Assembly (NCBI GenBank): GCA_021186555.1
Contig: JAJKFL010000010.1
Span: forward strand, 24,558,679-24,622,678
Length of the DNA stretch: 64,000 bases
Direction: 5' to 3'
Source of the DNA: Reticulitermes speratus
Taxonomy: Eukaryota > Arthropoda > Insecta > Blattodea > Rhinotermitidae
The notes beneath the pieces were generated by a model that saw only the letters and a list, made by a program, of their open reading frames with translations, was not told the DNA's origin and ran no database searches. The position numbers and the translations under genes are program-made. Of the stretch, positions 1 to 10,377 are shown piece after piece (position 1 is the first letter of the stretch; each line of letters begins with the position of its first letter).

Positions 1-122
1 CCAGTAGTATTGTTCGGTATCTGGATCATCGTCCACCATCGCTGGCCACCAAGGGTATCCCGCAAGGCGACCCCACACAACAGAACCAGCCGTATAGATA
101 TTGTGGATAAGATCTTCTTCTT
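1..122 (-). CDS. ZCWPW1-like protein, PWWP-domain exon (partial at window edge)
   Basis: Read on the minus strand, this exon encodes acidic residues, then a segment with GSVVWGRLAGYPWWPAMV followed by D-D-D-P-D-T-E. That is the start of a PWWP domain with the exact P-W-W-P signature. PWWP domains bind methylated histone H3 (K36me) on nucleosomal DNA in the nucleus. The exon opens after a CTAG acceptor at 123-126 and continues past the left edge. A first codon split as G|AA joins in phase with the donor of the CW exon at 1235. CW followed by PWWP is the architecture of ZCWPW1/ZCWPW2. The family call is firm; paralogue identity is inferred. Confidence 0.85.
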
Positions 123-1234
123 CTAGTGGTGTAGGGGCTTCTCGGGAGCAGCGCAGCTGTTGTACCTCTTGTCTGAAGTTAGAAGAACATTTGTAGTAGA
201 CAGGATGCACGTCGCGCACTTACTGTTTGTGGCCACGTCTCATTTGGCGCTCTGTTCTCAAGTCTTATAACAACTAAAGAAAATGTAGGAATACGCAGAG
301 ACAGAATGGCTTGGTCTTCTAAAAGAATGACTCTTTCATTTTCCTACAAAGAACTACATATTTCTCAGCCTTGGTGACAATTTTGAAGACAAGACAATTA
401 TGTCAGTGATGTTAAGTTGGAAAATGTAGACAGTTTATTTGTGTAAAGGACGCTGTACTGGTCACAAGAGTCATGTGTCGTGTCAAGCGAATTATTACTG
501 ATGTTCAGGGATAGTGGCAGCCAACTCTGAAGCATGCCGACACGTGCCACTTTGTGATACTGACACAAGTCTGCATGGTAATCAGAATGCTCAGTGGGCT
601 GCACCCTAGGTACTAAACTGAAGCTTTTTCAGTTGACCTTTCCTACTGGTTTATACTGTAGTTTTAACTGCAGGTGTAAATCATACATGCTGTGTGTAAT
701 ACAGCATTGAAATTGCACAAATCATTTAGGGACATCTCGTACATGAGCACGTGTTCTGAATGGAGACCAGTAACTTGCCTTGTAAAGATATTTAATTCTC
801 TTAACATTTATCTGACTGGATTGGTATTTAAATTTTATCATATGGTTTATGAAAAATGTTTTATTTGAATAGGAAAAGATGAAATTTTGAAATAAATGAC
901 ATTTTGTGAAAAAAAAAAAGAGATTATGCAGAATGTCTTAAAAATGCAGCGTATTTCCATATTGCCTAAATATACAAAATGAATTGTAGGGTGCATTCAC
1001 AAATGCAAATGCAAATGCAGGTCTTTTAAACGTTAAAAATATATAATTTAAAACATGAACTGAAAAAAATGCACTGTTTTATTTCCAGGAATTTTCCTTA
1101 AGTTGTACTAATTTCAGTTACAGTGTGCTTTGACAGTACTTTTTGGTATTGAGGTCCATAAGATTACGACAAAAACGTTCCATACCCTGAAAACCTCTGA
1201 ACGTTAAATAATGATATGTATTTTACAAAATTAC
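123..1234 (-). other. Intron of the ZCWPW1-like gene
   Basis: This stretch lies between the PWWP and CW exons. A short minus-strand segment near 450-495 reads T-H-D-S-C-D, reminiscent of the missing end of a CW finger, but its splice phase does not fit. Otherwise it is AT-rich sequence with nothing recognisable. Confidence 0.5.
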
Positions 1235-1897
1235 CTGAATTCATGTGACAAAACCATTGTTCTGGGACTTCAAGAGGGTCATGAATGTCGTGTAAATATC
1301 GCCATTTGTTACACGTTGGACGGCAACATTGCACCCATAGACCCACTTCACGCCTCTTCTGAAGCCATAGCAGTCTTTCCTTCGGTGATAAATCTGGTCC
1401 TGGCTGGCTCAGGAAAGCCTGCGAGCACTGGCTCTGGGAAGCAGACTTGTGAGTGACAGAACGCTGATGTATGTTACTGTCCCGTACAGCGTTACTGTGG
1501 TTGTGGCCGTGTTTGTTGTTACAAACATGGCCACACTTCTGCGAATGATGGCTGCACTGGGTGCTGTGTTTCGAGTGGCTACCGCTGTGATTCTGCAAAC
1601 AACCGGACTGACTTAACTGAGACGAATCTTTTACTGCAGGCTCATTGCGTTCAGCTAACGCTGACTTCTGCGAGGAAGAATTATCTTGATGCTTGGAAGC
1701 CTGATTTTGTCTCATTTTCTTAAACTTAGGAAGACTGTCAGTATCTTTACAGACAGGCTTGAAGTTTTTGATATGCATTTGAATGTTTTTTGCATTGTTG
1801 ATCACGTTTCTGCATCTTGTCTTGTACTTTCTGTGTTTCCTGCTTCTTTGGACGGACTGGAGGGATGGTGGATTTGGTGTTCCGGTTGATAGAGGAA
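1235..1897 (-). CDS. ZCWPW1-like protein, CW-type zinc-finger exon
   Basis: The exon opens after a good acceptor (ATATATTTTCAG) at 1898 and stays open for 663 nt to a GTAATT donor at 1234. The first part is low-complexity, Lys/Ser/His-rich, with a run of Cys and His residues. The last 50 residues hold a CW zinc finger: LWVQCCRPTCNKWRYL, then D-P, then WFCHMN, with the conserved W-x-Q-C, K-W-R and W-x-C positions. CW domains read H3K4 methylation; with PWWP this makes a dual histone-mark reader, in mammals linked to meiotic recombination sites. The usual fourth zinc cysteine, about nine residues after W-x-C, is absent at this splice, so a small exon between 122 and 1235 may be missing. Confidence 0.82.
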
Positions 1898-2032
1898 CTG
1901 AAAATATATTTTTATAATTTAATGTATAAATTAATAGTAGAGTTCGGTGTACAGTCAGCCATTACTTGTGCACCTCGAATACATAGAACTGAAACACGTT
2001 GCTGTAAAATTACTGAATATATTAATAGACAT

Positions 2033-2066
2033 GCATACACACACACGCGCGTGTGCGCACACACAT
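2033..2066. repeat. CA/CG dinucleotide tract
   Basis: Alternating purine-pyrimidine run (ACACACGCGCGTGTGCGCAC core), self-complementary, in an intron of the ZCWPW1-like gene. Confidence 0.8.
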
Positions 2067-2224
2067 GCATGAGCAACCACAAGTTAAATTTTTTGTCAAC
2101 TTTAATGACTAAGTATGTAACATTATGCAAAATAAAATTTTAACTCTGTATTACTATTCCAACTATTTCCAGTTTACTAATAACAGATTCAATGAATTAC
2201 TGTATTAATATCATTTTAATATTA

Positions 2225-2425
2225 GGCTTATTGAGAAGCTGATGCTTCCTCACTTACTCAAAAAAAAAAAAATCCCCTACATTTTATGGAAACCAAAGGT
2301 TTATCAGAGTGTTCACAAGAGCCCACCACTTGTCCTTATCCAAAGCCATATTAATCCATTTCATGCCATCCCATCCTATTTAAGATGCATTTCAATATTA
2401 TCCACCCATATACCATATGTTTGAT
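2225..2425 (-). mobile_element. RTE-type LINE 3' fragment (old)
   Basis: On the minus strand this matches the 3' end of the RTE copies elsewhere in the window, encoding the degraded K-M/A-Q-D-R/R-A-L-V tail and the 3' UTR around the pattern of a stop followed by GGGAATTTCTTGA. It has many substitutions and an expanded A run. Confidence 0.6.
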
Positions 2426-2429
2426 GGTA

Positions 2430-2684
2430 ACTGAGATGTCGTGCGTTTCAGCAACAGTACCTTTACTCTTCCTGGCTGCCCCCCGTACATGCTCAGCATT
2501 TTGTTTTTTTGGCTTTAAAAGAATCCTCTGCAGGTGTAATTCCAGTCATGCAGTCAGTGGCACTGGCGCCTGGTGCTGCTATCTTGTTTTTTGAGAACGT
2601 CTCTTTTGCTTGGACTTCCATTGGTCCTGCAGCTGCTTCTTGAGGTGACAGTGCTTCGTTTGCTTCGGGAATAGCAGCTCTCGT
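2430..2684 (-). CDS. Probable ZCWPW1-like exon with homopolymer frameshift
   Basis: After an acceptor at 2685-2687 (ATCTTACAG) the minus strand reads an Ala/Glu/Lys-rich segment (T-R-A-A-I-P-E-A-N-E-A-L-S-P-Q-E ...) open for about 60 codons. It then meets a run of seven A (2504-2510) and a stop. Skipping one base of that run keeps the frame open for about 30 more residues of similar character. Either the assembly has an indel or the exon is damaged. The sequence has no domain of its own; I assign it to the CW/PWWP gene by strand, position and composition. The donor is uncertain, because an RTE fragment begins just beyond. Confidence 0.45.
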
Positions 2685-2924
2685 CTGTAAGATATTGAAA
2701 TTACAGGAGTTGAGACAGTTGAATTTGATAAAACCTCAACCGGCGTCGTGTGTCTAACTACTTTCTGTCTCCCTGTTCACTTTGTGCTAACAACATCGAC
2801 TACAGCCGAGCTTTTCACACAAGTGCGATTGTAGTTATTCACGCTAGTGAAACTGCAAACATTGACACCCAGGTCCTGTCAGCCTGTGACAATGGCTGAC
2901 ACCTTAGGCCCATACAGTGTCTGT

Positions 2925-3200
2925 AGTGCATATGTGGTGGAGTTGTCCCTGTACCTGTCACAAAGGCATATGGGGGAGTGGAAGTATAGCTCCACACTTT
3001 CTTAACCTTCGCATTGGATGGAGGGTGAGTGATCAGTATCACTTCCTGGCCACTTGACCCCTGGAGAAAGAGCCTCAGTACCCATTAAATAAGACGTGTG
3101 GGCCCCAGAGCTGGTCTTGACCTTTCAGAGAAGAGATAAATTTATTGCTCCTCCTGGGTATTGAACCGCAATTCCTAAGATGTCCAGCCCATAGCCTGGT
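2925..3200 (-). mobile_element. tRNA-derived SINE, family A (degenerate)
   Basis: Minus-strand copy of the roughly 300-bp SINE seen better at 33597-33885. The body with the GGTACC-like and CTCTACTC blocks is present, and the tRNA-like head is recognisable but decayed. Confidence 0.5.
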
Positions 3201-3207
3201 GCATATA

Positions 3208-3228
3208 TATATATAATATATATATATG
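3208..3228. repeat. TA microsatellite
   Basis: ATATATATATAATATATATAT tract immediately beside a SINE copy. Confidence 0.8.
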
Positions 3229-3367
3229 GGTTGGCTGTACTCAAATGCTGACACACAGCAAGAGGTTCAGGATACAAACAGTTCCAGGTTTGGTCTTAAT
3301 GTACAATCAACCTCAAAACAAGAGAACACAGAATAAAAGAATTTGTCAGTCTAACTGAAACCAATAA

Positions 3368-3645
3368 AGGTAAAGGTAAAGGCTGCCCGTTACATGCCAA
3401 GCAGGCGCAGAGGGGAGGTAGAGGTATAGCTCTACCTGTATCCAACCTCAGATCTAGAAGGGGTGGGTTGTCAACGCCACACTCCAGCCGCTTTGGCCCC
3501 AGAAAAGAGACCCGGTACCCATTTACAGAAGGCTGAATGGGCCTCCAGGCTGGTCTGGATGGGTCTGGAAAATCTCGCCCCCACTGTGTTCGAACCCCGG
3601 ACCGCCCAGTCCATAGTGAGTTACTACACTGACTACATTATCACA
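3368..3645 (-). mobile_element. tRNA-derived SINE, family A
   Basis: The minus strand carries a box-B-like GGTTCGAAC block in the head region at about 3590, then the family body ending in AAAGGTAAAG repeats at 3368. Same element as at 14078, 32010 and 33597. Confidence 0.7.
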
Positions 3646-3696
3646 GTCACAAAAATAACCTGAAAATGTTACAACCGATTTTTACGTTGGACATCC

Positions 3697-3918
3697 TGTT
3701 GTGTTATGTAATGTTACATAGCAGTATTTGTTATGTAATGTTACATAGCAGTATTTGTTATGTAATGTTACATAGCAGTATTTGTTATGTAATGTTACAT
3801 AGCAGAATTTGTTATGTAATGTTACATAGCAGTATTTGTTGTGTAATGTTACATAGCAGTATTTGTTATGTAATGTTACATAGCAGTATTTGTTATGTAA
3901 TGTTACATAGCAGTATTT
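3697..3918. repeat. 27-bp minisatellite, about 8 copies
   Basis: Near-identical units containing ATGTAATGTTACAT, an imperfect palindrome, followed by AGCAGTATTTGTT. Because 27 is a multiple of three, both strands carry spurious open frames. Confidence 0.95.
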
Positions 3919-3944
3919 AATCACCATCAAGAGAATTATTTACT

Positions 3945-4120
3945 GGTGTTTTTATGAACGCAGGTTATAGGGCTACATGTTTCAACCACAAGGTGGTCAT
4001 CTTCAGGCCATTATATTACATGACAATAAAATTACAATTATGTAATGTAATGTCCTGAAGATGACCACTTTGTGGTCGACACGTGTCGTCCTGTAACCTG
4101 ATCTGATAAAACACTGACAA
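3945..4120. mobile_element. Hammerhead-bearing inverted-repeat element M
   Basis: Two inverted arms (about 3950-4015 and 4055-4110) flank an AT-rich spacer. The left arm has an intact minus-strand hammerhead. The right arm has the same motif with two A missing from GAAA. Confidence 0.65.
3971..4009 (-). ncRNA. Type I hammerhead ribozyme motif
   Basis: Minus strand: stem I GGC, CTGAAGA, stem II ACCAC/GTGGT, GAAA, palindromic CATG stem III, cleavage triplet GTA, closing GCC. All core residues are present. Stem I is short as drawn. Confidence 0.65.
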
Positions 4121-4301
4121 ATACAACCAACTTCTGAAACGTCCTACAGAACAAGTATATCTTGGACAGCGGTCAATGTCCAACACAGTTGCAGTGTAAT
4201 TATCGAATCTTTTTCGGTGTATTCTGTGACTATTACATTTAAAATTCTAATTTAAGTTGGTAATATTTTTTATTAGTTTGTGATAAATACTGTAGTTTTA
4301 C

Positions 4302-4442
4302 CTCAATTTCGTCTTCCACGTCGCTGTTCCCTGTGTCATGTTGCATGATTGGGGAAGAAATACCTCCAGTCATCGCTCTGTTAATTACCAATGAGAAAAT
4401 GTCATCGTACTCTGTATCAGTAAGAGATGACATGGGAAGTTG
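4302..4442 (-). CDS. Probable ZCWPW1-like exon with S-L-T-x-x-E motif
   Basis: A 141-nt exon (47 codons) bounded by an acceptor TTTGTTCCAG and a donor GTAAAA. It encodes QLPMSSLTDTEYDDIFSLVI, then N-R-A-M, then an acidic tail D-V-E-D-E-I-E. As I recall, mammalian ZCWPW1 carries an S-L-T-x-x-E-[FY]-x-x-I-x-x-x-[VI] segment N-terminal to its CW finger, and this matches it in order and strand. Splice signals are good. The function of the motif is not known to me. Confidence 0.6.
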
Positions 4443-4789
4443 CTGGAACAAATGTTGAATTAATACCAATAAGGATATACATATGTTCTGGTATTATCAG
4501 GTTCATTGTGTTAATCAGGATTTAGGTATTTTTCATATGGGGTATGTTTCATGAAGTATGTCTGTAAATCATTCACAGTTTAGTATCAGACCATCACAAT
4601 TACGGTCGGTGCACAACCAAGAACTCCATGCAGAAGTACGGTCGGTGCACAACCAAGAACTGCATGCAGAAGTCTGTTTAAAAAATTAGACATTTTACCT
4701 ATTCCATGTCAATATATATTTTCATTAATAAACTTTATTTTAAACAATCAAGAACATTTTCAAACAAATTCATCTATACACAGTACAGA

Positions 4790-5230
4790 CACAGCAATAA
4801 GCACCACCTGCACTAGACCAAATGCCAACCTATCTTGTTTTCATAAAAGTACAGTCTGTGCCGCTATCACAATTTTCAACAGACTCCCTCTGAGTCTCAT
4901 AAGTCTTAAGAATGAAAAGACAAAATTTAAAGTAGCATTAAGAAAATACTTAAATACACACAGCTTTTAGTGAGTAGATGAATTTGTTGTGTATAAAGAT
5001 GGTTCATAGTGAGGTGTGTAACATGTTTATAGTGTTTAGTGTATAGTGTTTAGTGTATAGTGTTCATATGTAAACTTCTGTAGTCTGTATAGCTGTATAT
5101 TTGTGTATTGTGACTTATTGCACATCGAGTTGTCACTTCGACAGACTTACGGATCCATGGAATGTATGTATGTATGTATGTATGTATGTATATATGTATG
5201 TATGTACATAAGTATGTTTATTACATAAGT
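4790..5230 (+). mobile_element. Non-LTR retrotransposon 3' end with ATGT tail
   Basis: The plus strand has a decayed coding tail of the F-N-R-L-P ... F-K-V-A-L-R-K-Y-L type that ends many LINE reverse transcriptases. A 3' UTR follows, then GATCCATGGAATG and a run of TATG repeats (5164-5230). The same tail occurs at 39175-39217. Confidence 0.6.
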
Positions 5231-5537
5231 ATGTATGTATGCACAGACTCATAAATGAATGTTTTAGTTAACACAGCTAACTGATACAATTCATTTGCAT
5301 CAGGTACGCGTTACAGCTTGCACGTCGAGCGACCAGCAGGCCTGTATACAATAAAACATAACACACAGCAGTTCAATGTAAAATGTCTAATGTTTCAACA
5401 GATTGAAATCTATTTTTTTTCTGTCTGCATATAGAAAATAATTGTGTGTTTAAACATATAATTTTCATGTGTGTTTTGTATGTAGAGTGTCAAAACAGGA
5501 CAAAGTGTCACATCAATGATACCTACAATTAAAAACA

Positions 5538-5605
5538 AAAGTATATTTTATTCTTATCAGTAGTACAGTGACTGTACTACTGATAACAGTAAAATATACT
5601 TTTGC
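5538..5605. repeat. Hairpin (inverted repeat)
   Basis: Arms of about 33 nt containing ATCAGTAGTACAGT and its complement abut with almost no loop; a few mismatches. No coding or TIR context is seen. Confidence 0.75.
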
Positions 5606-6044
5606 GTGTACGTACCAACGGAGATGCCTAATATTAAAACAAATAATTAAAACTTCCTCTCGTTTTGTACAGATGAGCCGAAATAGGGTTTAATAAAATC
5701 AATAGATATAAAAATTAAGTTACAATGCATATATTAATGAGAAATACTTTAGTTTAATAATCTGAAATTTGTGTGATTGTTAGATAATCTAATGGCATGT
5801 AAAAATGTTTGTTACTTCAAACGGTTTTTGCAAACTGGCTTGCATGTTGCAGTCTAATTATTATAACGTAATAAAATTTATTGTATTGAATAGCAAGTAC
5901 ATATTACGAAGGCATACAGCTGTTAACACTAGATTTTTTCTGCAGTACACATCTTTTACATTAAGTCTTAACGACATGCTCGTACATTATTTATGGTCTC
6001 AATAATAGCTTGCAGTTGTTACACTGCTGTAAGTTTTACCAACC

Positions 6045-6160
6045 ATTCTGTCCTCGTTATTGTCCTTCTTTTTAAAATTCTTTTGAAGCTTTCTGGAATT
6101 ATCTGTAGCAGTCTTCTTGATGTTTGGCTTCTTTGTTTGTATTGGAGCAACAGCCTTCTC
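6045..6160 (-). CDS. Probable Lys-rich exon of the ZCWPW1-like gene
   Basis: After an acceptor (TTACAACAG) the minus strand encodes a strongly basic segment, E-K-A-V-A-P-I-Q-T-K-K-P-N-I-K-K, continuing to N-F-K-K-K-D-N-N-E-D-R. A donor lies at GTTGGT or GTAAAA near 6045. Mammalian ZCWPW1 has a comparable basic region ahead of the S-L-T-x-x-E motif, which here lies on the next exon downstream (4302-4442). Assignment rests on order, strand and composition only. Confidence 0.45.
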
Positions 6161-6522
6161 CTGTTGTAATGTAACACACACAGATAATGTCGTACAGTAA
6201 GCCTGTGTCACATGAATAAACATTATACAAATACACAGCAGTTTGGCTATCGCACAGAATTGGTTTTGTCATGCGGCTGTGTGTTCAGTACTGTGTTTTT
6301 TTTTTTTTGCTGTTTTCAAAATCCCACACTGTGTGCATTCGAACACAAATATCCAGCAGTCAAACTGTGATAATCTAGAATTTGATGAAAGAGAAATGTT
6401 TTACTGGTTTGGATTACGGTCCGTAGTCATTCAGTCGCAATTAAGTGTCTTGGTATCTGCTTTGAAAGGTAGCACAAGACATTTATTGGACAAGAACATA
6501 CACACTATAAACAAAAACACAG

Positions 6523-6909
6523 TCACTATTTACATACACCAACTGGATGCAACTTTATTAAAAAACTGTATAGTTTTTTAAAACATATTTAAAAACCTTT
6601 TAAAACCCAATACCTACCGAAACATTAACATATTATTTTAGTACGAATAACAAGTGGTGTCTGTGCATGCCGGGCGGTGAAAAGTGGGAAACGTTGCCAA
6701 AAAGTGAACCAATGAAAACGACGTTTTAATATATGCAGTTTAACGACGATAAACTCCTGAAGATGGCTCTATAAGAGCCGAAACATATGTCGGGTTTTAA
6801 AAGGTTTTTAAATATGTTTTAAAAAACTATACAGTTTTTTAAATAAAGTTGCATCCAGTTGGTGTATGTAAATAGTGACTGTGAAAAGATGCACGGTGAT
6901 TACAGAATA
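6523..6909 (+). mobile_element. Hammerhead/Penelope-like inverted-repeat element I
   Basis: Arms of about 85 bp (6520-6605 and 6800-6886) are complementary. The right arm is followed by an extension with an ATG at 6892 starting M-H-G-D-Y-R-I-K. A candidate 10-bp target duplication AAAAACACAG flanks it (6513-6522, 6910-6919), but it is A-rich and so only suggestive. Confidence 0.7.
6751..6797 (+). ncRNA. Type I hammerhead ribozyme, intact core
   Basis: Stem I AAACTC with GGGTTT (one U-G), CTGAAGA, stem II GGCTCT/AGAGCC with loop ATA, GAAA, stem III CATATG, cleavage triplet GTC with predicted cut after 6791. This is one of the best copies in the window, with a canonical GUC. Confidence 0.85.
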
Positions 6910-7196
6910 AAAAACACAGGTGCTTTATTTGTTGTTGGTAAGGAGTTTGGTCTAGAACAAAATACTGAGAAATCTTAAGTGTAGGTCATGTCTCGTGAAC
7001 AGCACACACGACAAACTCGCCACATTAAGATATCTAATAAATACTTTGAAAATGCAGCGAAGTTTGCACATTTGGGAACAGCACTAACAAATCTTAAATT
7101 TCATGCATGGAGAAATTAAGGACAGATTAAAGTTAGGGAGTTGCGGCTGCCATTTATGTCAGAATCTTTTGTCTTCCAGTTTTCTGTCTGAGAAAA

Positions 7197-7765
7197 TGAA
7201 GATCAAAATATATAGAACTATACATGAACATTCAAGAAGACTTGAATCTTCAGCAACGCCACTGTGAGATCCTCAAATCTCACAAAAGTACAATTTTTCC
7301 TGTTGTTTTATTTAGGCATGACATTTGGTTTCTGACTCAGAGGGAAGAATATGGGCTGAGGGTGTTCAAGAATGGGTGCTGAGGAAAATATTTGGGCCTG
7401 CAGAGGTGGGAGGAGGGGGACAACAGGGGCCTAACTAAAATTGTGTAGTGAGAAGTTTCATGATTTGTACTGCTTATAAAATATAATTACGGCGATCAAA
7501 TCAACAATGATGTGATGGGCAAGGCATGTGGCACGTGTGAGGGAGAAGAGAAATGCATTGATAATATTAGAAAGGATCTTAAAGAAATAGCATAGGAATG
7601 CATAGACTGGATTGAACTGGCTCAGGATAGGGACAAGTGATGGGCTGAACGTTGTGAACACCGTAATGAACCTTCAGGTTTCATAACTTGACTGGCTAAG
7701 GAACTGTTAGCGTCACAAGAAGGACTCTGCCCGTATGGAGTTAACTACTCTGTTAGTTTGTTAGA
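7197..7765 (+). mobile_element. RTE-type LINE 3' fragment with internal insert
   Basis: Plus-strand RTE tail with multiple frameshifts: W-x-L/E-E-x-R-L-R-V-F, then V-A-R and M-N-L-Q-V, and the 3' UTR. About 70 bp at 7228-7295 (CTTCAGCAACGCCACTGTGA) belongs to a different dispersed repeat that recurs near 24990, 28560, 31690 and 56790. Confidence 0.7.
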
Positions 7766-7769
7766 GAGT

Positions 7770-8090
7770 TAGAGCAAGGCATGTCTATGTAATACTTTCT
7801 TTTGTTTTGGGATTAATGTCATATTGTACTTGGTGACTTGGCAGTTCCATACTGTCTTTGTTTTTTGCTTTCAGATTCATTTTAATAATATTCAGTTATT
7901 TTTGGTCTTTGGAGACATGATTTATGTTTAAATATGAAGCAATACCTACGCAGAACCAAAACCAAATACATTAAAATTAACTTTAAAAAAAGACAGCAAA
8001 AAAAAAAACAATGCGTAATCATGGCGTTTTGGCAGGTAGGTTTTTGTTCCTTAAGTTCCAGTCTGATTAGCTGAGGTTTGGTGTCCTAGG
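7770..8090. other. No recognisable feature
   Basis: AT-rich intergenic or intronic sequence with two A runs. Nothing codes. Confidence 0.5.
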
Positions 8091-8091
8091 T

Positions 8092-8570
8092 GCCGATCGC
8101 AGTGGCTGCGCGGTCTAAGGCGTGGGTCTCGGCCGCTCGCTTACTGGGATCGTGGGTTCGAATCCCACCGGGCATGGATGTTGTGTGTGTTTAAAAAGAC
8201 GGTTTGGCCGTAAGTGCATGAAGGAGAAAGGATATCGAACAAAATGGGATCAAGGGGAACCGGAATTAGTAAAAAAAAAAAATCCAGGGGGGCTGGGCAT
8301 GTTACTAGTGTTGTGGTTGTTGTAGGACGATAGATGGAACGTAAGTGCTGAAGGACGAAAGGGATCTAAACAGTACAAAAACTGTCAAATGGGAAAAACC
8401 TCGGACAGATCAAAAAATCCCACCGGGGGCATGGATGTTTGTGTTGTGTTAGATTGTATGGACGATAGCATGAAACATAAGGTGACATGCAGGACAAAAA
8501 GGACTTCAACAGTACAAAGGGATCAAAGGGGAAAACCCAGGAATTAATCCAGGTCATCGTGGTTTTTCTC
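8092..8570 (+). mobile_element. tRNA-derived SINE, family B
   Basis: The head resembles a tRNA gene: CGCAGTGGCTGCGCGGTCTA (box A) and GGTTCGAATCCCACC (box B). It is followed by a non-tRNA body with ACATCC/ATGGATG blocks. The body appears partly duplicated (a second ATGGATGTT block at 8430). It lacks a proper acceptor stem, so it is not a tRNA gene. Confidence 0.7.
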
Positions 8571-8789
8571 ACCTCTGCACTCCCCTCCCAGATGAATGCT
8601 ACGATACCCCCCGCCCCTTAAATATGTCACGACATTCCCTGACAGACATCCCGTTTTGTATCATTCCCCCACTTCACTCCGTCGCCCTTTTTCCGCTCAT
8701 CGAAACCCCAGACGGCCACGCACTGTACTGCTGCACAGAACAGAGCGTGTTTAACCCACTGCACGTCAACCACCTCCATGGAGCGTAGT

Positions 8790-9545
8790 CCTTCCTCAGT
8801 CAAGAAATTCCCCGCATTTTACGGAATCCAAAGTTTCATTACCGCATTCACGAGAGCACGCCACTTGGCCCTATCCTGAGCCAGATAAATCCAGTCTACG
8901 TCCTCCGAAACGATTTCTTTAAGATACATTTTAATATTATCCTCCCATCTACGCCTAGGTCTTTCAAGTGGTCTGTTTCTATATGCATTTCTATTTTCCC
9001 GCATACGTGCTACATGCCCCTCCATTGTTATTCTTCTTGATTTGATCACCCGCATAACATTTGGTGATGAGTACAGATCATGAAGCTCCTCATTATGCAG
9101 TCTTCTCCAGTCTCCTGTCACTTCCTCCCTGTTAGACCCACATGTCCCCCTCAGCACCCTATTATCTAACACCCTCAGCCTATGTTCCTCGCTTAATGTG
9201 ACAGACCAAGTTTCACACCCGTACAAAACAACAAACAAGACTGCAGTTCTGTATATTTTAATCTTTATACAGTTGAACCCGGTTATAACGACATCGGTTA
9301 ATGCGACGCCTCGTCTATAACGTCAGATATTCTGTGGTACCAATTAATTCCTCACTGTTAACCATAACATTATACTCCTCGGTTATAACGACACTCGTTT
9401 ATAACGACACAAAATATTCAGTCCCCTTCATGACGTTATAACCGAGCAAACTGGAAGACAGGTCCGAATGGCAACAGACATTCCCGCAGTTAGTCTGCTC
9501 TTAGTTTCTGGATGAACGCGTTTTAACTTAACGGGACAACAAGCA
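8790..9545 (-). mobile_element. RTE-type LINE, 5'-truncated, interrupted by a pogo-like MITE
   Basis: The minus strand reads [13 protein letters not shown] through [10 protein letters not shown] to W-R-A-L-V-N-A-V-M, the C-terminal region of RTE reverse transcriptases. Homology to the copy at 42777-43883 resumes beyond the MITE at 9457. Confidence 0.8.
9270..9456. mobile_element. Pogo/Tigger-like MITE, 3' end truncated
   Basis: Begins TA|CAGTTGAACCCGGTTATAAC, a pogo-type terminus at a TA target, with several internal TTATAACGAC blocks. The opposite end stops at GTTATAACCGAG without the final CAGTTGAA complement. It lies inside an RTE copy. Confidence 0.65.
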
Positions 9546-9784
9546 GGTATAAGAAAATGTTTGTCCATGTGAGATTTGTGGTGGACAAAGTGGCACTGGG
9601 ACAGGTTTTTCTCCGAGTTGTCGGTTTTCCCCTGTCGATTTCATTCCACTGGTGCTCCATTAATTGTAAAAATTGGTAAAAAAAACTGCTCATCCATCTA
9701 TCATCATCATTGGGGTTGCACAAAAAGCCTTAAGGCTGTGGTGCGGGGGCCCTTTATCACAAACATGTTTAGTTTTACTGTACT

Positions 9785-10190
9785 AGTGGACTAGTGGTTA
9801 GCGTGCTCGCCACTGGACCCAAGGTTCGCGGGTTCGATCCCGACCGAGGTCGATGGATTTTTAAGGGTGATAAAAATCCGTAGCACAACTTCCTTCGGAG
9901 GGGAAGTAAAGCCGTCGGTCCGATGTCGTAGGTTTACGGCATGTAAAAGAACCTTACGGGCATGTATAGAGATGTTTTGTAAGCTAAATTGCCTCCATTT
10001 CTCACCCAAGTCTCCTGACTGCCTGCCAGATGGCTCTGGCGGGCACATCAGGATCGATAGAACAGTAGCGCGGCCAGTTGACCAGTCACCAACTGCCACG
10101 AATGCGCACGACTTAGTAACCTCGAAAAGAGGAGGCTAGAGGAGGCCCGGGCCCATATAGGGCTGTTGAGCCATGGTTATTATTATTATA
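9785..10190 (+). mobile_element. tRNA-derived SINE, family C
   Basis: Box A TAGTGGTTAGCGTGCTCGCC and box B GGTTCGATCCCGACC. A central block has CTTCGGAGGGGAAGTAAAGC and CGTCGGTCC, resembling the central domains shared among some animal SINE superfamilies (recollection only). The 3' end GAGGAGGCCC...GGGCTGTTGAGCCA, followed by TTATTATTA, is shared with family B. Confidence 0.75.
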
Positions 10191-10377
10191 AAGCGCTGCC
10201 AAGACAGACTTCTTCACAGTTACATTACAGTTACATCACAGTTACATTATACACGTATTTCTGAAATAACATGCCAGCCCCTCGGCAGTCAATCAACTCC
10301 ACAGTTGTTATCGATGTTTCACGTAAGTACTTCAACATTATTTTGTGCGCAACGACTTTCAGATATGAAACTGCCTT

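Noticed and set aside
4045..4090. Additional intact hammerhead on the plus strand
   Set aside because: GAAA reads GACA, apparently two bases deleted; listed only as part of element M.
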